Positions 7,385 to 16,107 of a DNA stretch of 64,000 nucleotides are shown piece after piece. The translations under genes and the position numbers were made by a program. The stretch lies in NCBI GenBank assembly GCA_963675955.2, contig CAXXVR010000009.1, positions 806,001 to 870,000 of the forward strand, written 5' to 3'. Within the stretch, counting starts at the first letter, position 1. Each line of letters opens with the position of its first letter. The notes under the pieces were generated by a model. That model did not search any database and was not told the DNA's origin. It saw only the letters and a program-made list of their open reading frames with translations. The stretch comes from Desulfocicer sp963675955 (lineage in GTDB: Bacteria > Desulfobacterota > Desulfobacteria > Desulfobacterales > Desulfobacteraceae).

Positions 7385-10138
7385 CTATTGGCTGGGGGAA
7401 GAATTCTGAAGCAGAAGGCTCATTTCCCGGGTTGAGGTGGTTAGAGAGGGCGGAGGCGTTATTTCCCCGGAAAGGGACGTATCTTCGGGACGGCCCAGGG
7501 ACAGCAACTCAAACACCCTTATATTCCCCACCTTGGGTGCGTTCTCTGGAACTATGACCTCATTGACCGTTACGGAATTGCACATGGCCTTCATGGTTTT
7601 TTCAGAAAGCAGTATGCTGTTGGGAATGGCCTTGGTGAGTTCCTGGATACCGAATACTGAGTTGACCGCATCTCCGATGACGGTGTAATCCATTTTTTTG
7701 TCAAAACCGATATTGCCCACCACCACCTCTCCTGTGTGAATACTGATGCCCATGCTCAGTTCAATATCCATTTTTGCATCGATTTTTTTCTTGAGTTCTG
7801 CGTTGATACCCACCAGGGCCTTCTTCATTTCAAAGGCAGCACATACGGCGTTATCCGCATCGGAAACAGTGGCAAGGGGAGCGCCGAACAGAGCAAGGAA
7901 TCCATCCCCCAGATATTTATCCACAATGCCCTTGTGGAAAAAAATAATTTCACCCATGACTGAGAAGAAATGGTTCAGGACAGAAACCGTCTTCTGGGGA
8001 CCGATGGCATTGGCAAGCCTGGAAAAATTTCTCAGATCAATGTTTAAAATGGTGACAGTTTTGAGTTCTTCCATGAGGTGCTGTTCATGGCCAGCACCAT
8101 GGACGATGCGATTGACAATTTCCTTGGGTACAAATTTCTGAAAAATCTGGCGAATGCTTTGCTCCTGCTCTGCTTTTAGCCGAGTCTCCTTGTAAAGTCT
8201 TGAATTTTCAATGGCAATGCTCACTGATGAGGCAATGGCCTGGAGCAGTTGCTGGTCATCGGCCATGAAATTACCATTGGTCTTATTTAATACCTCAATG
8301 ACGCCTATGACTTTGCCCTGGGAAATCATGGGTACGCAAAGGGCCGATCGGGTGACAAATCCGCTGACATTATCAATGGCAGAAAAAAACATGTTGGAGT
8401 GCTGTACATTATTTTCAATGACACAATCGCCTTTGGCAGCCACATAACCGGCAATTCCCTGGCCCATTTTTATGGTGAAATCAGTTGTCTTTTCCAGGTT
8501 TATATTAAAGGCTGTTTTAATCCGCAGCAGATCTTCCTTGTCCATTTTATTTTTCTCAATGAGAAGAAGGGAGCCTGCTTCAGCCTTCATGGCCACCCGG
8601 ATCATGTCCATGGTAAAGGATAGGACCTGTTCAATATCAAAGGTGGATGAGGCCAGCATACTGCCGATCTGTTTGATGGTGGCAAGTTCACTGGCCCGTT
8701 GCCGGGCGGACTGTGAAAGGGTGGTCTTTTCCATGGCAAGGGCAAACAGATTGGAAATTTTTCGGGTCAGTTCCCGGTTTTCCAGGGCGTCTGCATTTGT
8801 TTTAAAAATAAAGGCAAAACATCCGATGAGCCTGCCTGAATTCATAAGAGGGTGAATGATGCCGGAATTGCCCCCGTGGCTTAAAAAAAGGGCTTTTTCA
8901 ACGGGATTTTTTAACTCTTCCTGGATATTTTCCATGAGGGTGGAATCCCCCTGAATGAACAGGCGTTCCAGGATGGAATCTTTGCATGGATATGTCTGTC
9001 CCCGTTGAATATCTGTTTTTTGTCTGGAAAAGAAATCCACAATGGAAATGGTGTCGCCATGGGTGGAGCTTTCGTTGGTCATCAATACTGCCCCCTGGAG
9101 GGGAAGAATATTGAGCGTATCTTTTAGAAGATTCTGGTACAGCTCAATGTCACGCATGCTGGAGTTAACTGTGTTGATCAGACGGCTAATGACGTTTTTT
9201 GTGTGGGTGGAATGCTCTATTTCCTTGAGAAGTCTTAAATTCTCATAGGTAAATGCGGCATTGGAAACCAGGGGGACAAGACCTTCCACCTCTTCTGATG
9301 TAAAAATTTTGTCGTCGGATCTCCGGGACAGGGTCATTACCCCGATGATATCCCTGATGGTCTTGATGGGCAGACACACAAAGGATTTGGTTCCATACTG
9401 GGATTTGTTAAGTCTGCCAAGGCGGGTATCCTTTTCAATGTCCTCCACCACAAAGGGTGCCTTGTTAATGACGGCGTATTTGGCAATGCTGGTTTGAAAA
9501 TCAACGATGTCACCAATGCCCAAGTGTTCACCGAGTCCGATACTTGCCCTGGCCACAAAGTGTTTTGTTGGTGTGTTTTCAAGGATTAAAATTGATCCTA
9601 TGTCCGCATTGGCAATGCGAAGTCCCCTTTCCAGGGTAACGTAGAGCAGCTCTTCGGGGTCAAAGGTGACATAACAAAGGTCGGAAAGTTCCTTGAGAAT
9701 GGCTATTTCAGAAGCTTTTTTTTCCAGTTGGGAAAAGGTCTGATTGAGCTGTCTTTCAAAGAGGGCAAAGGACTTGGAGATGTTTTCCACCTCATCGATT
9801 CCTTTACGGATGCCGTTGGATTCAAATTCCTTTTCAAGTACCTGGGTAAACTTGTTGGATATGGTGGCAATTTTTTCAAACACCATTCTCAGGGTAACTA
9901 ACCCGGCAAGGGAACACAAAAGAAAAAGTGCAAAAAAATGGGGTACATATTGGTCAGACAGCAAATTGTAAGTGAGCAGGAAATAGAGCAGACCAAAGGT
10001 GGGAATCAGGAAAAAGAAGCCAAAAATAATATTGAGTTTCTGGTAAAGGGATTGATCTTGTCTGCTGGTCAGACGGGGGAAAACGATATTTTTGATTTTC
10101 CACCAGAAACCTTGGGGTTCATTTAGCGGTTCACTCAT
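7385..10138 (-). CDS. Membrane class III adenylate cyclase with GAF domains
   Basis: A 917-aa signalling protein predicted to make cAMP. Two N-terminal membrane helices (about 36-60 and 66-88) are followed by a linker, three GAF-like sensory modules (about 145-300, 315-475, 495-655) and a C-terminal class III cyclase domain (about 690-865). The two metal-binding Asp are in NIDLRNFSRL and DKYLGDGFLALFGAP. The adenine-selecting positions appear to be Lys (DKYLGDG) and Thr (YTVIGDAVN), the class IIIb pattern, so ATP is the likely substrate. The QIFQKFVPKEIVNRI segment before the catalytic domain is typical of GAF-linked cyclases. It stands alone between rplU and the dsr terminator. The GAF ligand is unknown. 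Confidence 0.88.
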   Translation of the reverse strand: MSEPLNEPQGFWWKIKNIVFPRLTSRQDQSLYQKLNIIFGFFFLIPTFGLLYFLLTYNLLSDQYVPHFFALFLLCSLAGLVTLRMVFEKIATISNKFTQVLEKEFESNGIRKGIDEVENISKSFALFERQLNQTFSQLEKKASEIAILKELSDLCYVTFDPEELLYVTLERGLRIANADIGSILILENTPTKHFVARASIGLGEHLGIGDIVDFQTSIAKYAVINKAPFVVEDIEKDTRLGRLNKSQYGTKSFVCLPIKTIRDIIGVMTLSRRSDDKIFTSEEVEGLVPLVSNAAFTYENLRLLKEIEHSTHTKNVISRLINTVNSSMRDIELYQNLLKDTLNILPLQGAVLMTNESSTHGDTISIVDFFSRQKTDIQRGQTYPCKDSILERLFIQGDSTLMENIQEELKNPVEKALFLSHGGNSGIIHPLMNSGRLIGCFAFIFKTNADALENRELTRKISNLFALAMEKTTLSQSARQRASELATIKQIGSMLASSTFDIEQVLSFTMDMIRVAMKAEAGSLLLIEKNKMDKEDLLRIKTAFNINLEKTTDFTIKMGQGIAGYVAAKGDCVIENNVQHSNMFFSAIDNVSGFVTRSALCVPMISQGKVIGVIEVLNKTNGNFMADDQQLLQAIASSVSIAIENSRLYKETRLKAEQEQSIRQIFQKFVPKEIVNRIVHGAGHEQHLMEELKTVTILNIDLRNFSRLANAIGPQKTVSVLNHFFSVMGEIIFFHKGIVDKYLGDGFLALFGAPLATVSDADNAVCAAFEMKKALVGINAELKKKIDAKMDIELSMGISIHTGEVVVGNIGFDKKMDYTVIGDAVNSVFGIQELTKAIPNSILLSEKTMKAMCNSVTVNEVIVPENAPKVGNIRVFELLSLGRPEDTSLSGEITPPPSLTTSTREMSLLLQNSSPSQ

Positions 10139-10174
10139 AGTGTTTCTTTTTCCTGGAAAGAACCTGTTTAAACA

Positions 10175-10204
10175 GCGGGGTGTCCTGTAATGAGGACACC
10201 CCGC
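10175..10204 (-). terminator. Terminator-like hairpin after dsrP
   Basis: A perfect 12-bp stem, GCGGGGTGTCCT paired with AGGACACCCCGC around a 6-nt loop, lies 34 nt past the dsrP stop and upstream of the cyclase gene. The following U-run on the minus strand is short, but the stem is strong. It most likely ends the dsrMKJOP transcript. Confidence 0.65.
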
Positions 10205-10238
10205 AGGGAGTTACTGATGATTAAAAAATTTGATCAAA

Positions 10239-11396
10239 TTATCCACGTACCTCCTCTTTTACCGTGGTGGCAAGCTTATAAAGGATAGTGAGAATCAGAA
10301 AACCGGTGGCAAATACACCAAGGCTTATGATGATTTCCTTGCCGGTGGGGATATACTCCGTCACAGTGTGAAGGGGGTTGGGAACAAACCCGCCGGAGAT
10401 CATGCCAAGGCTCTTGTCAATCCAGGTACCGATAATGATCATAACGCAGGTATAGGGAAGCAGGGTCTTGTTGCTTCTGAATGCCGGTACAACCATCAGG
10501 GCAATACCGATGAACATCAAGGTGATGGATGTCCACATCCAGGGTACCAGGGCGTTGTGACCATGGAGTCCGAAGAACAGATACTGGATATGGGACATGT
10601 GTCCGGGAATTTTGCTGTAAAAAACCACAAACACTTCACACAGAAAGAAGAACACATTGGCAATCAATGCATAGCATACAATCTTGGACAGGGTCTGAAT
10701 GGCTTCCCAGCCTGGATCAAATTTACTGATTTTTCGAATCAGGTAGCAGAGTAGAATTAAAACTGAGGGACCTGCCGCAAAGGCAGACGCCAGAAATCGG
10801 GGGGCCAGGATGGCCGTAAGCCAGAAACCCCTTCCTGGCAGACCACAGTACAGAAATGCGGTGACCGTATGAATGCCGATGGCAAAGGGAATTGACAGAT
10901 AAATCAGCGGTGTGGTCCATGCCGGTGGTTTTACCTGATTTCTTTCAGCTTCAAGCACCTTCCATCCAATGACAATATTCAGGAACAGGTAGCCGTTGAG
11001 CACACACATATCCCAGAACAGCATGGAATGTGGGGTGGGGTACAAAAGCACATTGAGCATGCGGGTGGGCTGCCCCAGATCTACCACAATGAACAGCAGA
11101 CACATGATCAAGGATGCCACGGCCAGAAATTCACCAAGAATGGTGATTCTGTGAAATTTTTCATAGTCATGGAGATAATAGGGGATGACCACCATGACAC
11201 CTCCTGCGGCAACCCCCACAAGATAGGTGAAGTTGGCAATGTAAAATCCCCAGGAGACATCCCGGCTCATGCCGGTGATCATAAGTCCATTGAGGAACTG
11301 ATCAATATAGACGACAAAGGCCACAGCCATGACAGCGAGGAGCAGCCCCAGCCATATCCAGTACTTTTTGCTTCCTTTAATAGCTATTTCAAGCAT
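10239..11396 (-). CDS. dsrP: DsrP, NrfD-type integral membrane subunit
   Basis: The quinone-interacting membrane subunit of the DsrMKJOP complex, pairing with DsrO to exchange electrons with menaquinone. The 385-aa protein is almost entirely hydrophobic, with about ten membrane helices (for example YWIWLGLLLAVMAVAFVVYI and LIMCLLFIVVDLGQP) and the NrfD/PsrC-family features VDLGQPTRM and the histidine-rich FGLHGHNALVPWMW loop. It starts 11 nt after dsrO. Gene order and length match other sulfate reducers. Confidence 0.95.
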   Translation of the reverse strand: MLEIAIKGSKKYWIWLGLLLAVMAVAFVVYIDQFLNGLMITGMSRDVSWGFYIANFTYLVGVAAGGVMVVIPYYLHDYEKFHRITILGEFLAVASLIMCLLFIVVDLGQPTRMLNVLLYPTPHSMLFWDMCVLNGYLFLNIVIGWKVLEAERNQVKPPAWTTPLIYLSIPFAIGIHTVTAFLYCGLPGRGFWLTAILAPRFLASAFAAGPSVLILLCYLIRKISKFDPGWEAIQTLSKIVCYALIANVFFFLCEVFVVFYSKIPGHMSHIQYLFFGLHGHNALVPWMWTSITLMFIGIALMVVPAFRSNKTLLPYTCVMIIIGTWIDKSLGMISGGFVPNPLHTVTEYIPTGKEIIISLGVFATGFLILTILYKLATTVKEEVRG

Positions 11397-11407
11397 ACGT
11401 GCCTCTC

Positions 11408-12229
11408 TTACATGATGTAGTAAACAGAGGGCTCGGTTCCAAGCTCCTGTTTACGTCGGATTGCATAGTTTTCTGCCAGAAGTTCCCTGACGGTGGATGC
11501 AGGATCTTCAAGATCGCCCACGGTGATGGCCCCTTCTGATACTTCTGCACAGGCCGGTTGCAGTCCTTTTGCCAGACGTTCGGCACACAGGTTGCATTTT
11601 TCCACCACCCCCTTGGTCCGGGTGGGAAAGTCGGGGTTGACCTCTTCGATGAACGGTCTGGGATCCCTGAAGTTGAAGCTTCTGGAGCCAAAGGGACAGG
11701 CAGCCATGCAGAACCGACAGCCGATGCAGCGATGGAAGTCCATGATTACAATGCCGTCTTCTCGTTTAAAGGTGGCCTGGGTGGGGCATGCCTGAACGCA
11801 GGGAGCGTTCTTGCAATGATTGCAGGTCACAAGAAAGGGAAGGTGTTTGAATTTTTCTGCCAGAAACTCGTCTTCTTTGTCTGGAAAGGCATGCTGGAAA
11901 TGTTCTTCCCAGATCCATTTTACTTCCTGGGTTTTGTTGGGCGGTTGGATGTCGGGATATTTTTCGGCATCGGGTTCATGGTTGAAGTCAGGCACATTGT
12001 GGGCCTTACGGCAGGCATGAACAATTTTTTCAGCAATTTCATCGGTAATCTTGTTGGTGTCAATGACCATGCCCCAGCGTTTGGCGGTGAGGGCTTCGGG
12101 TTTTTTTGTTTTCACCGGTGCAGCGGTTGTGTGGCCGGATGATGCCACGGCTGTTATTGCCGGAGCCGCACCAATGCCCAGTGCAGTAACCCCCGCTGCT
12201 TTGAGAAAGCTTCTTCTGCTTTTTTTCAT
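11408..12229 (-). CDS. dsrO: DsrO, periplasmic ferredoxin-type iron-sulfur protein
   Basis: An electron-transfer subunit that carries [4Fe-4S] clusters on the periplasmic face and docks to DsrP. The N-terminus SRRSFLKAAGVTALGIG is a twin-arginine (Tat) signal, so it is exported folded. Cysteine sets are visible in CNHCKNAPCVQAC, CIGCRFCMAACPFG and CNLCAERLAKGLQPAC, with further ligands expected in the N-terminal part. The 273-aa length is typical. Its start overlaps the dsrJ stop by four bases. Confidence 0.95.
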   Translation of the reverse strand: MKKSRRSFLKAAGVTALGIGAAPAITAVASSGHTTAAPVKTKKPEALTAKRWGMVIDTNKITDEIAEKIVHACRKAHNVPDFNHEPDAEKYPDIQPPNKTQEVKWIWEEHFQHAFPDKEDEFLAEKFKHLPFLVTCNHCKNAPCVQACPTQATFKREDGIVIMDFHRCIGCRFCMAACPFGSRSFNFRDPRPFIEEVNPDFPTRTKGVVEKCNLCAERLAKGLQPACAEVSEGAITVGDLEDPASTVRELLAENYAIRRKQELGTEPSVYYIM

Positions 12230-12621
12230 TGGTTAATCTCCTTGGATGTTGTGTGACACTCCCAGCAATAGGGGTCTACAGAGGCGTAGGTGTGGCATTT
12301 GTCGCAGAATTTTTCCTTGTCTGTGTGGCATCCCAGGCAGGATTCCTCACCGGTGGAAAGACTCATCTGAAAGGATTTTCCATTGGTATTTTCATACAGC
12401 CTGTCCGCATCCCTGACCACGGAATCCCGCCATTCATCCAGCAGGGACATGTGATTTGCCCGCATGTCATATTTATCCAGTACACATTTTTTGGCGGCTT
12501 TTGCCTTGGCTGAAAGTTCCGGCTCCGGTGCGGCACTGCTGCCGCCGATGTTGTACCAGAAAGGGAACAGTGCCATGGCAACAAACACCACAAGGCCCGC
12601 CATAATTGCATTTTTATTCAT
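12226..12621 (-). CDS. dsrJ: DsrJ, triheme c-type cytochrome
   Basis: A periplasmic cytochrome subunit of the DsrMKJOP complex. The 131-aa protein has an uncleaved signal anchor (AIMAGLVVFVAMALFPFWYNIGG) and exactly three heme-binding CxxCH motifs near the C-terminus: CLGCH, CDKCH and CWECH. This is the normal DsrJ layout, where one heme is known in homologues to have unusual His/Cys ligation. It overlaps dsrK by 8 nt and dsrO by 4 nt. Confidence 0.95.
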   Translation of the reverse strand: MNKNAIMAGLVVFVAMALFPFWYNIGGSSAAPEPELSAKAKAAKKCVLDKYDMRANHMSLLDEWRDSVVRDADRLYENTNGKSFQMSLSTGEESCLGCHTDKEKFCDKCHTYASVDPYCWECHTTSKEINQ

Positions 12622-14260
12622 CTGCTTCCTCCTTGCCGGGTAGCGGTTCCATTCGCAGATCCATCTCTCTTTCCTGCTCGCCCGGCAGAATCAGGGCGTT
12701 TCCAACCAGTTCGTGTATACCATAAACTTCAACATCAGGTACCCAGTATTCCATCAAGGTGGACAGGGCTGCCCGGTCGATGGCACAGATGGTACCAAGG
12801 GTGTTGACACCAAATTTTTCATGGACATATTTTACAGCATTGGCCCGGGGAAGACCACCGGCCATTCTGAGTTCAATGTTCTCACCAGCATTGAGACCAG
12901 CACCACTGCCACAGCAGAAGGTCTGCTCACGGATGGTGTTGGGCGGCATTTCAAAGAAGTTGTCGCAAACATTTTCAATGATATATCGGGGTTCTTCAAG
13001 CAGGCCCATACCCCTTGCAGGGTTGCATGAATCATGGAACGTCATGATCCTGTTGGCATTTCTGCTCTTGTCAAGTTCCAGCTTGCCGTGTTTGATAAGG
13101 TCAGCCGTGAACTCGGTGATGTGAACCATTTTGGTGGATTTGGCATTTTCGAACTTGGTTCCAGTAATGGGGTTCACCGGTTCTTCCAGAAAGTCGGCAG
13201 GGCCGTTCATGGTGTCCATGTACTGGTTAATTACCCGCCACATGTGGCCGCATTCTCCACCCAGTATCCATTTGACCCCCAGACGTCTGGCTTCGGCATA
13301 CATCTTGGCGTTGAGTCGTTTCATGGTTTCGTGGGAGGTGAAAAAACCAAAATTGCCACCCTCGGAGGCGTAGGTGCTCCAGGTGACATCCAGATCGTAT
13401 TTATCTTTGAGGTATTTGAACAGGATCATGTAGCCCTGGCAGGTGTATGTGCCTGGATCTGCAAATACATCCCCAGATGGGGTGATGAACAGAATGTCCG
13501 CCCCTTTTTTATTGAACTGGGGGGCCACATTTATGCCGGTGATCTCTTCAATGTCTTCGGTGAAGAAGTCGAGCATGTCTTTAAAGGCATGGGGCTGAAT
13601 ACCCAGATGGTTACCGGTCTGATAGCAGTTGGATACCGGGGTGGCGATCCAGTCAATGTTTAAACCCAGAAGGTTTAAAAGCTCCCGGCCCATAATGGTG
13701 ATTTCTGCAGTGTCAATGCCATAGGGGCAGAAAACAGAACATCTCCGGCATTCTGTGCACTGGAAAAAGTAGTACCACCATTCTTTAAGTACATTCAGCG
13801 TCAGGGGTCTGCCACCGCCCAGTTTTTCTCCACCGGGGATTTTACTGAGCAGTTTGCCCACCGTGGTGAAATCATTTCTGTAAACGGATCTCAAAAGTTC
13901 AGCCCTTAGTACCGGCATGTTTTTAGGATCGCCGGTGCCAAGGAAAAAATGGCATTTATCGGCACAGGCACCACATCGAACGCAGACATCCATGAAAATT
14001 TTAAATGTTCTGAATTTTTCCAGGCGTTCCTTGATGCCGTTGTGGATAATTTCCTGCCAGTTTTCCGGTAGTTTCCAGTCTTCATCCGTGGGATTCCAGG
14101 ATCTGGCATTGGGAAGACCAAGGGTTTCTACACTTTCGGCCTTTGCCGCATAGCAGTACATACCCGGTCGGATCTGGACCGATTCACTCATCCAGCTGCC
14201 CCGGGAGGGGGTGTGATCTACCTTGTCCAGTAATTCATCGGGTGTAAGTTCGTCAGACAT
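12614..14260 (-). CDS. dsrK: DsrK, HdrD-like iron-sulfur subunit
   Basis: The catalytic cytoplasmic subunit, related to heterodisulfide reductase HdrD, thought to reduce the DsrC trisulfide made by sulfite reductase. The 548-aa sequence has two [4Fe-4S] ferredoxin motifs, CVRCGACADKCHFFLGTGDP (about 92-112) and CTECRRCSVFCPYG (about 167-180), and C-terminal CCG-domain motifs HDSCNPARGMG (about 410) and CCGSGAG (about 451) that bind the special cluster. It starts 3 nt after dsrM and forms the DsrMK module with it. Confidence 0.96.
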   Translation of the reverse strand: MSDELTPDELLDKVDHTPSRGSWMSESVQIRPGMYCYAAKAESVETLGLPNARSWNPTDEDWKLPENWQEIIHNGIKERLEKFRTFKIFMDVCVRCGACADKCHFFLGTGDPKNMPVLRAELLRSVYRNDFTTVGKLLSKIPGGEKLGGGRPLTLNVLKEWWYYFFQCTECRRCSVFCPYGIDTAEITIMGRELLNLLGLNIDWIATPVSNCYQTGNHLGIQPHAFKDMLDFFTEDIEEITGINVAPQFNKKGADILFITPSGDVFADPGTYTCQGYMILFKYLKDKYDLDVTWSTYASEGGNFGFFTSHETMKRLNAKMYAEARRLGVKWILGGECGHMWRVINQYMDTMNGPADFLEEPVNPITGTKFENAKSTKMVHITEFTADLIKHGKLELDKSRNANRIMTFHDSCNPARGMGLLEEPRYIIENVCDNFFEMPPNTIREQTFCCGSGAGLNAGENIELRMAGGLPRANAVKYVHEKFGVNTLGTICAIDRAALSTLMEYWVPDVEVYGIHELVGNALILPGEQEREMDLRMEPLPGKEEADE

Positions 14261-14263
14261 TGA

Positions 14264-15271
14264 TTACTCCTTCTTATCCACTGGAAGTCCAGCTTCTATC
14301 ATTTTTTCTCTGAAGTGATCTTCATACTGTTCATAGGTATGAATGTCCACAGCATAGTTCCAGGGGTTAATATGTCTCTTGGCACGGGTGTTGTTGGCCA
14401 TGTTCCGTGTGGGGCTGAGGAATATGCCGCCCATGTGCATGAGTTTACTCACCGGGAAATACATAAGCAGGGCGCTCACCATGAAAACATGGGCATAAAA
14501 AAGTCCACCTACGCCATCGGGGATGGTGGGATGAAAGGTGACAAGACCCATGGTGAAGGTTTTGATGCCGATGATATCTACTTTGGTGAAATATCTCATG
14601 GCAATGCCGGAAGCCGCAATGCCGATGATAAGAAAAAGGGGAAAATAATCGGCTGCCAGGGAAATATAACTAACCTTGGCATCAAAGATGCGTCGGGCCA
14701 GCAGAAAGAGGGCTGCCAGCAGAAGCACTGCACCAGAGATAAAAAGGCCGGGCAGACCCAGCTGAATGATGCCGTCAAAAAATTCCAGGAATTTAAGACA
14801 GGCAGGAACCGGATCCATGAAAAACCTCAGGTGCCTGATAATCACCACCAGAAATGCGTAATGAAAGGCAAGTGCACCCACCCACAGGAAAATTTCCCAG
14901 GAATAGGTTAGTTTGTTCTTTTCATTTCTGTTGAAGGCCGCTTTGGTATTGCGAAACAGGGATCTGAAAAGAAAAATTTCAAGAACCATGCGCACGAAAA
15001 CCCCGGATGCCTTGTCAGGGTTGTCAATGCAGTTGTGTTTGATCCATGGAAGCGATTTCTGCTGTCCACAGGTTGTGGGAATCCGGAAGGGCACTGCGGA
15101 AGCAGCCCAGCCCATGACACGGCGCACAAAACCGCCGATAAAGGCGATGACCGCGACATAGGGGACTATTATTCCGAAGAACCACTGCATACCGGCTCCC
15201 TCAACCCCTGCATAAGCCAGCAGAAAAAGCAGCAAAACGCCTGCCAGGGGCAACATGTACTTTTGATTCAT
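14264..15271 (-). CDS. dsrM: DsrM, NarI-like cytochrome b subunit
   Basis: A membrane cytochrome b of the DsrMKJOP complex that oxidises menaquinol and passes electrons to DsrK. The 335-aa protein carries about six membrane helices, with histidines in the FHYAFLVVIIRHLRFF and GLFYAHVFMVSALLMYF segments as likely heme ligands of the NarI type. It is the first dsr gene of the operon and follows the RsbRD-domain gene by 57 nt. Confidence 0.95.
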   Translation of the reverse strand: MNQKYMLPLAGVLLLFLLAYAGVEGAGMQWFFGIIVPYVAVIAFIGGFVRRVMGWAASAVPFRIPTTCGQQKSLPWIKHNCIDNPDKASGVFVRMVLEIFLFRSLFRNTKAAFNRNEKNKLTYSWEIFLWVGALAFHYAFLVVIIRHLRFFMDPVPACLKFLEFFDGIIQLGLPGLFISGAVLLLAALFLLARRIFDAKVSYISLAADYFPLFLIIGIAASGIAMRYFTKVDIIGIKTFTMGLVTFHPTIPDGVGGLFYAHVFMVSALLMYFPVSKLMHMGGIFLSPTRNMANNTRAKRHINPWNYAVDIHTYEQYEDHFREKMIEAGLPVDKKE

Positions 15272-15328
15272 ATTCCAACCACCTCACTGTTTCGGTTGTC
15301 TCAGATAAATGATTTTGAAACAACCTGT

Positions 15329-15847
15329 TTAAGATTTGTCTGAGTCAAGGAGTGTTTCCTCCTTAAGCTCTGTTACTAAACCTGCCCTTTCAAAGGCTCT
15401 GTGAATCCGCCTTTTGGATTCCGTTGCCTTTAAAAGGAATATATTTTCTCTACACTTCATAAACCGGTTAAATGCGGCCAGGGCAGCCTGGTCTATCTTC
15501 GCATCAAAGGCACTGTCCTGTTCACCGTTCAAGACGGTTTTTATAATCTGTTTGAGTTCAAAGACAAATCCCACAGCCTGGGATGCACTGAAATTTTGAA
15601 CCGCCCGGATTCGTATGACGGAATCCAGGGCATTTTCAATTTTATCGACATCCATTTCTTTTTTGAGCAAAAGTGAAAAGGTCTCTTCAAGGCTATGGGC
15701 GGTGGCGCTTCCCACGGGGTTGTCAAATCGATTCTTTAATTTTCCCAGGACTCTGGCGGTTTCCTGGGGGTAGGTATTTATTGTTGCCAGGAACCATTGG
15801 TCAATAATTGCCTTACGGTTCTGTTCAAGGGTTTTGTTAAAATCCAT
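15329..15847 (-). CDS. RsbRD N-terminal-domain protein preceding dsrM
   Basis: A 172-aa all-helical soluble protein resembling the RsbRD N-terminal sensory (globin-like) domain, seen from NRKAIIDQWFLATINTYP, the SLEETFSLLLKK segment and the FSASQAVGFVFELKQIIK helix. Genes of this type often sit directly upstream of dsrMKJOP in sulfate reducers. It lies 57 nt from dsrM with no terminator between, so it is probably in the same operon. No STAS or kinase domain is attached. A role in sensing or in complex assembly is inference. Confidence 0.72.
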   Translation of the reverse strand: MDFNKTLEQNRKAIIDQWFLATINTYPQETARVLGKLKNRFDNPVGSATAHSLEETFSLLLKKEMDVDKIENALDSVIRIRAVQNFSASQAVGFVFELKQIIKTVLNGEQDSAFDAKIDQAALAAFNRFMKCRENIFLLKATESKRRIHRAFERAGLVTELKEETLLDSDKS

Positions 15848-16107
15848 TTTTTAGCATTTTACTCCGTTATCACCCCGACCGGCAAAGCGGTCTGTGGGAG
15901 ATGATGAATATGTGTTGTGCACGAACACGGACCTTGGTTTTGAAATTGAATTGATGATATTTGATTTGTTGGTTTTTACAATCAAAAACAAGCCCTTATC
16001 TGAAAAAATATTCTGATGAACACAAAAAAAGCAGGTCTGAGTTCATACCCGTCGATCAACTCCGGGGGTTGAATCGTTAATTTAAGCGGTATAACCATAC
16101 TGGAAAT

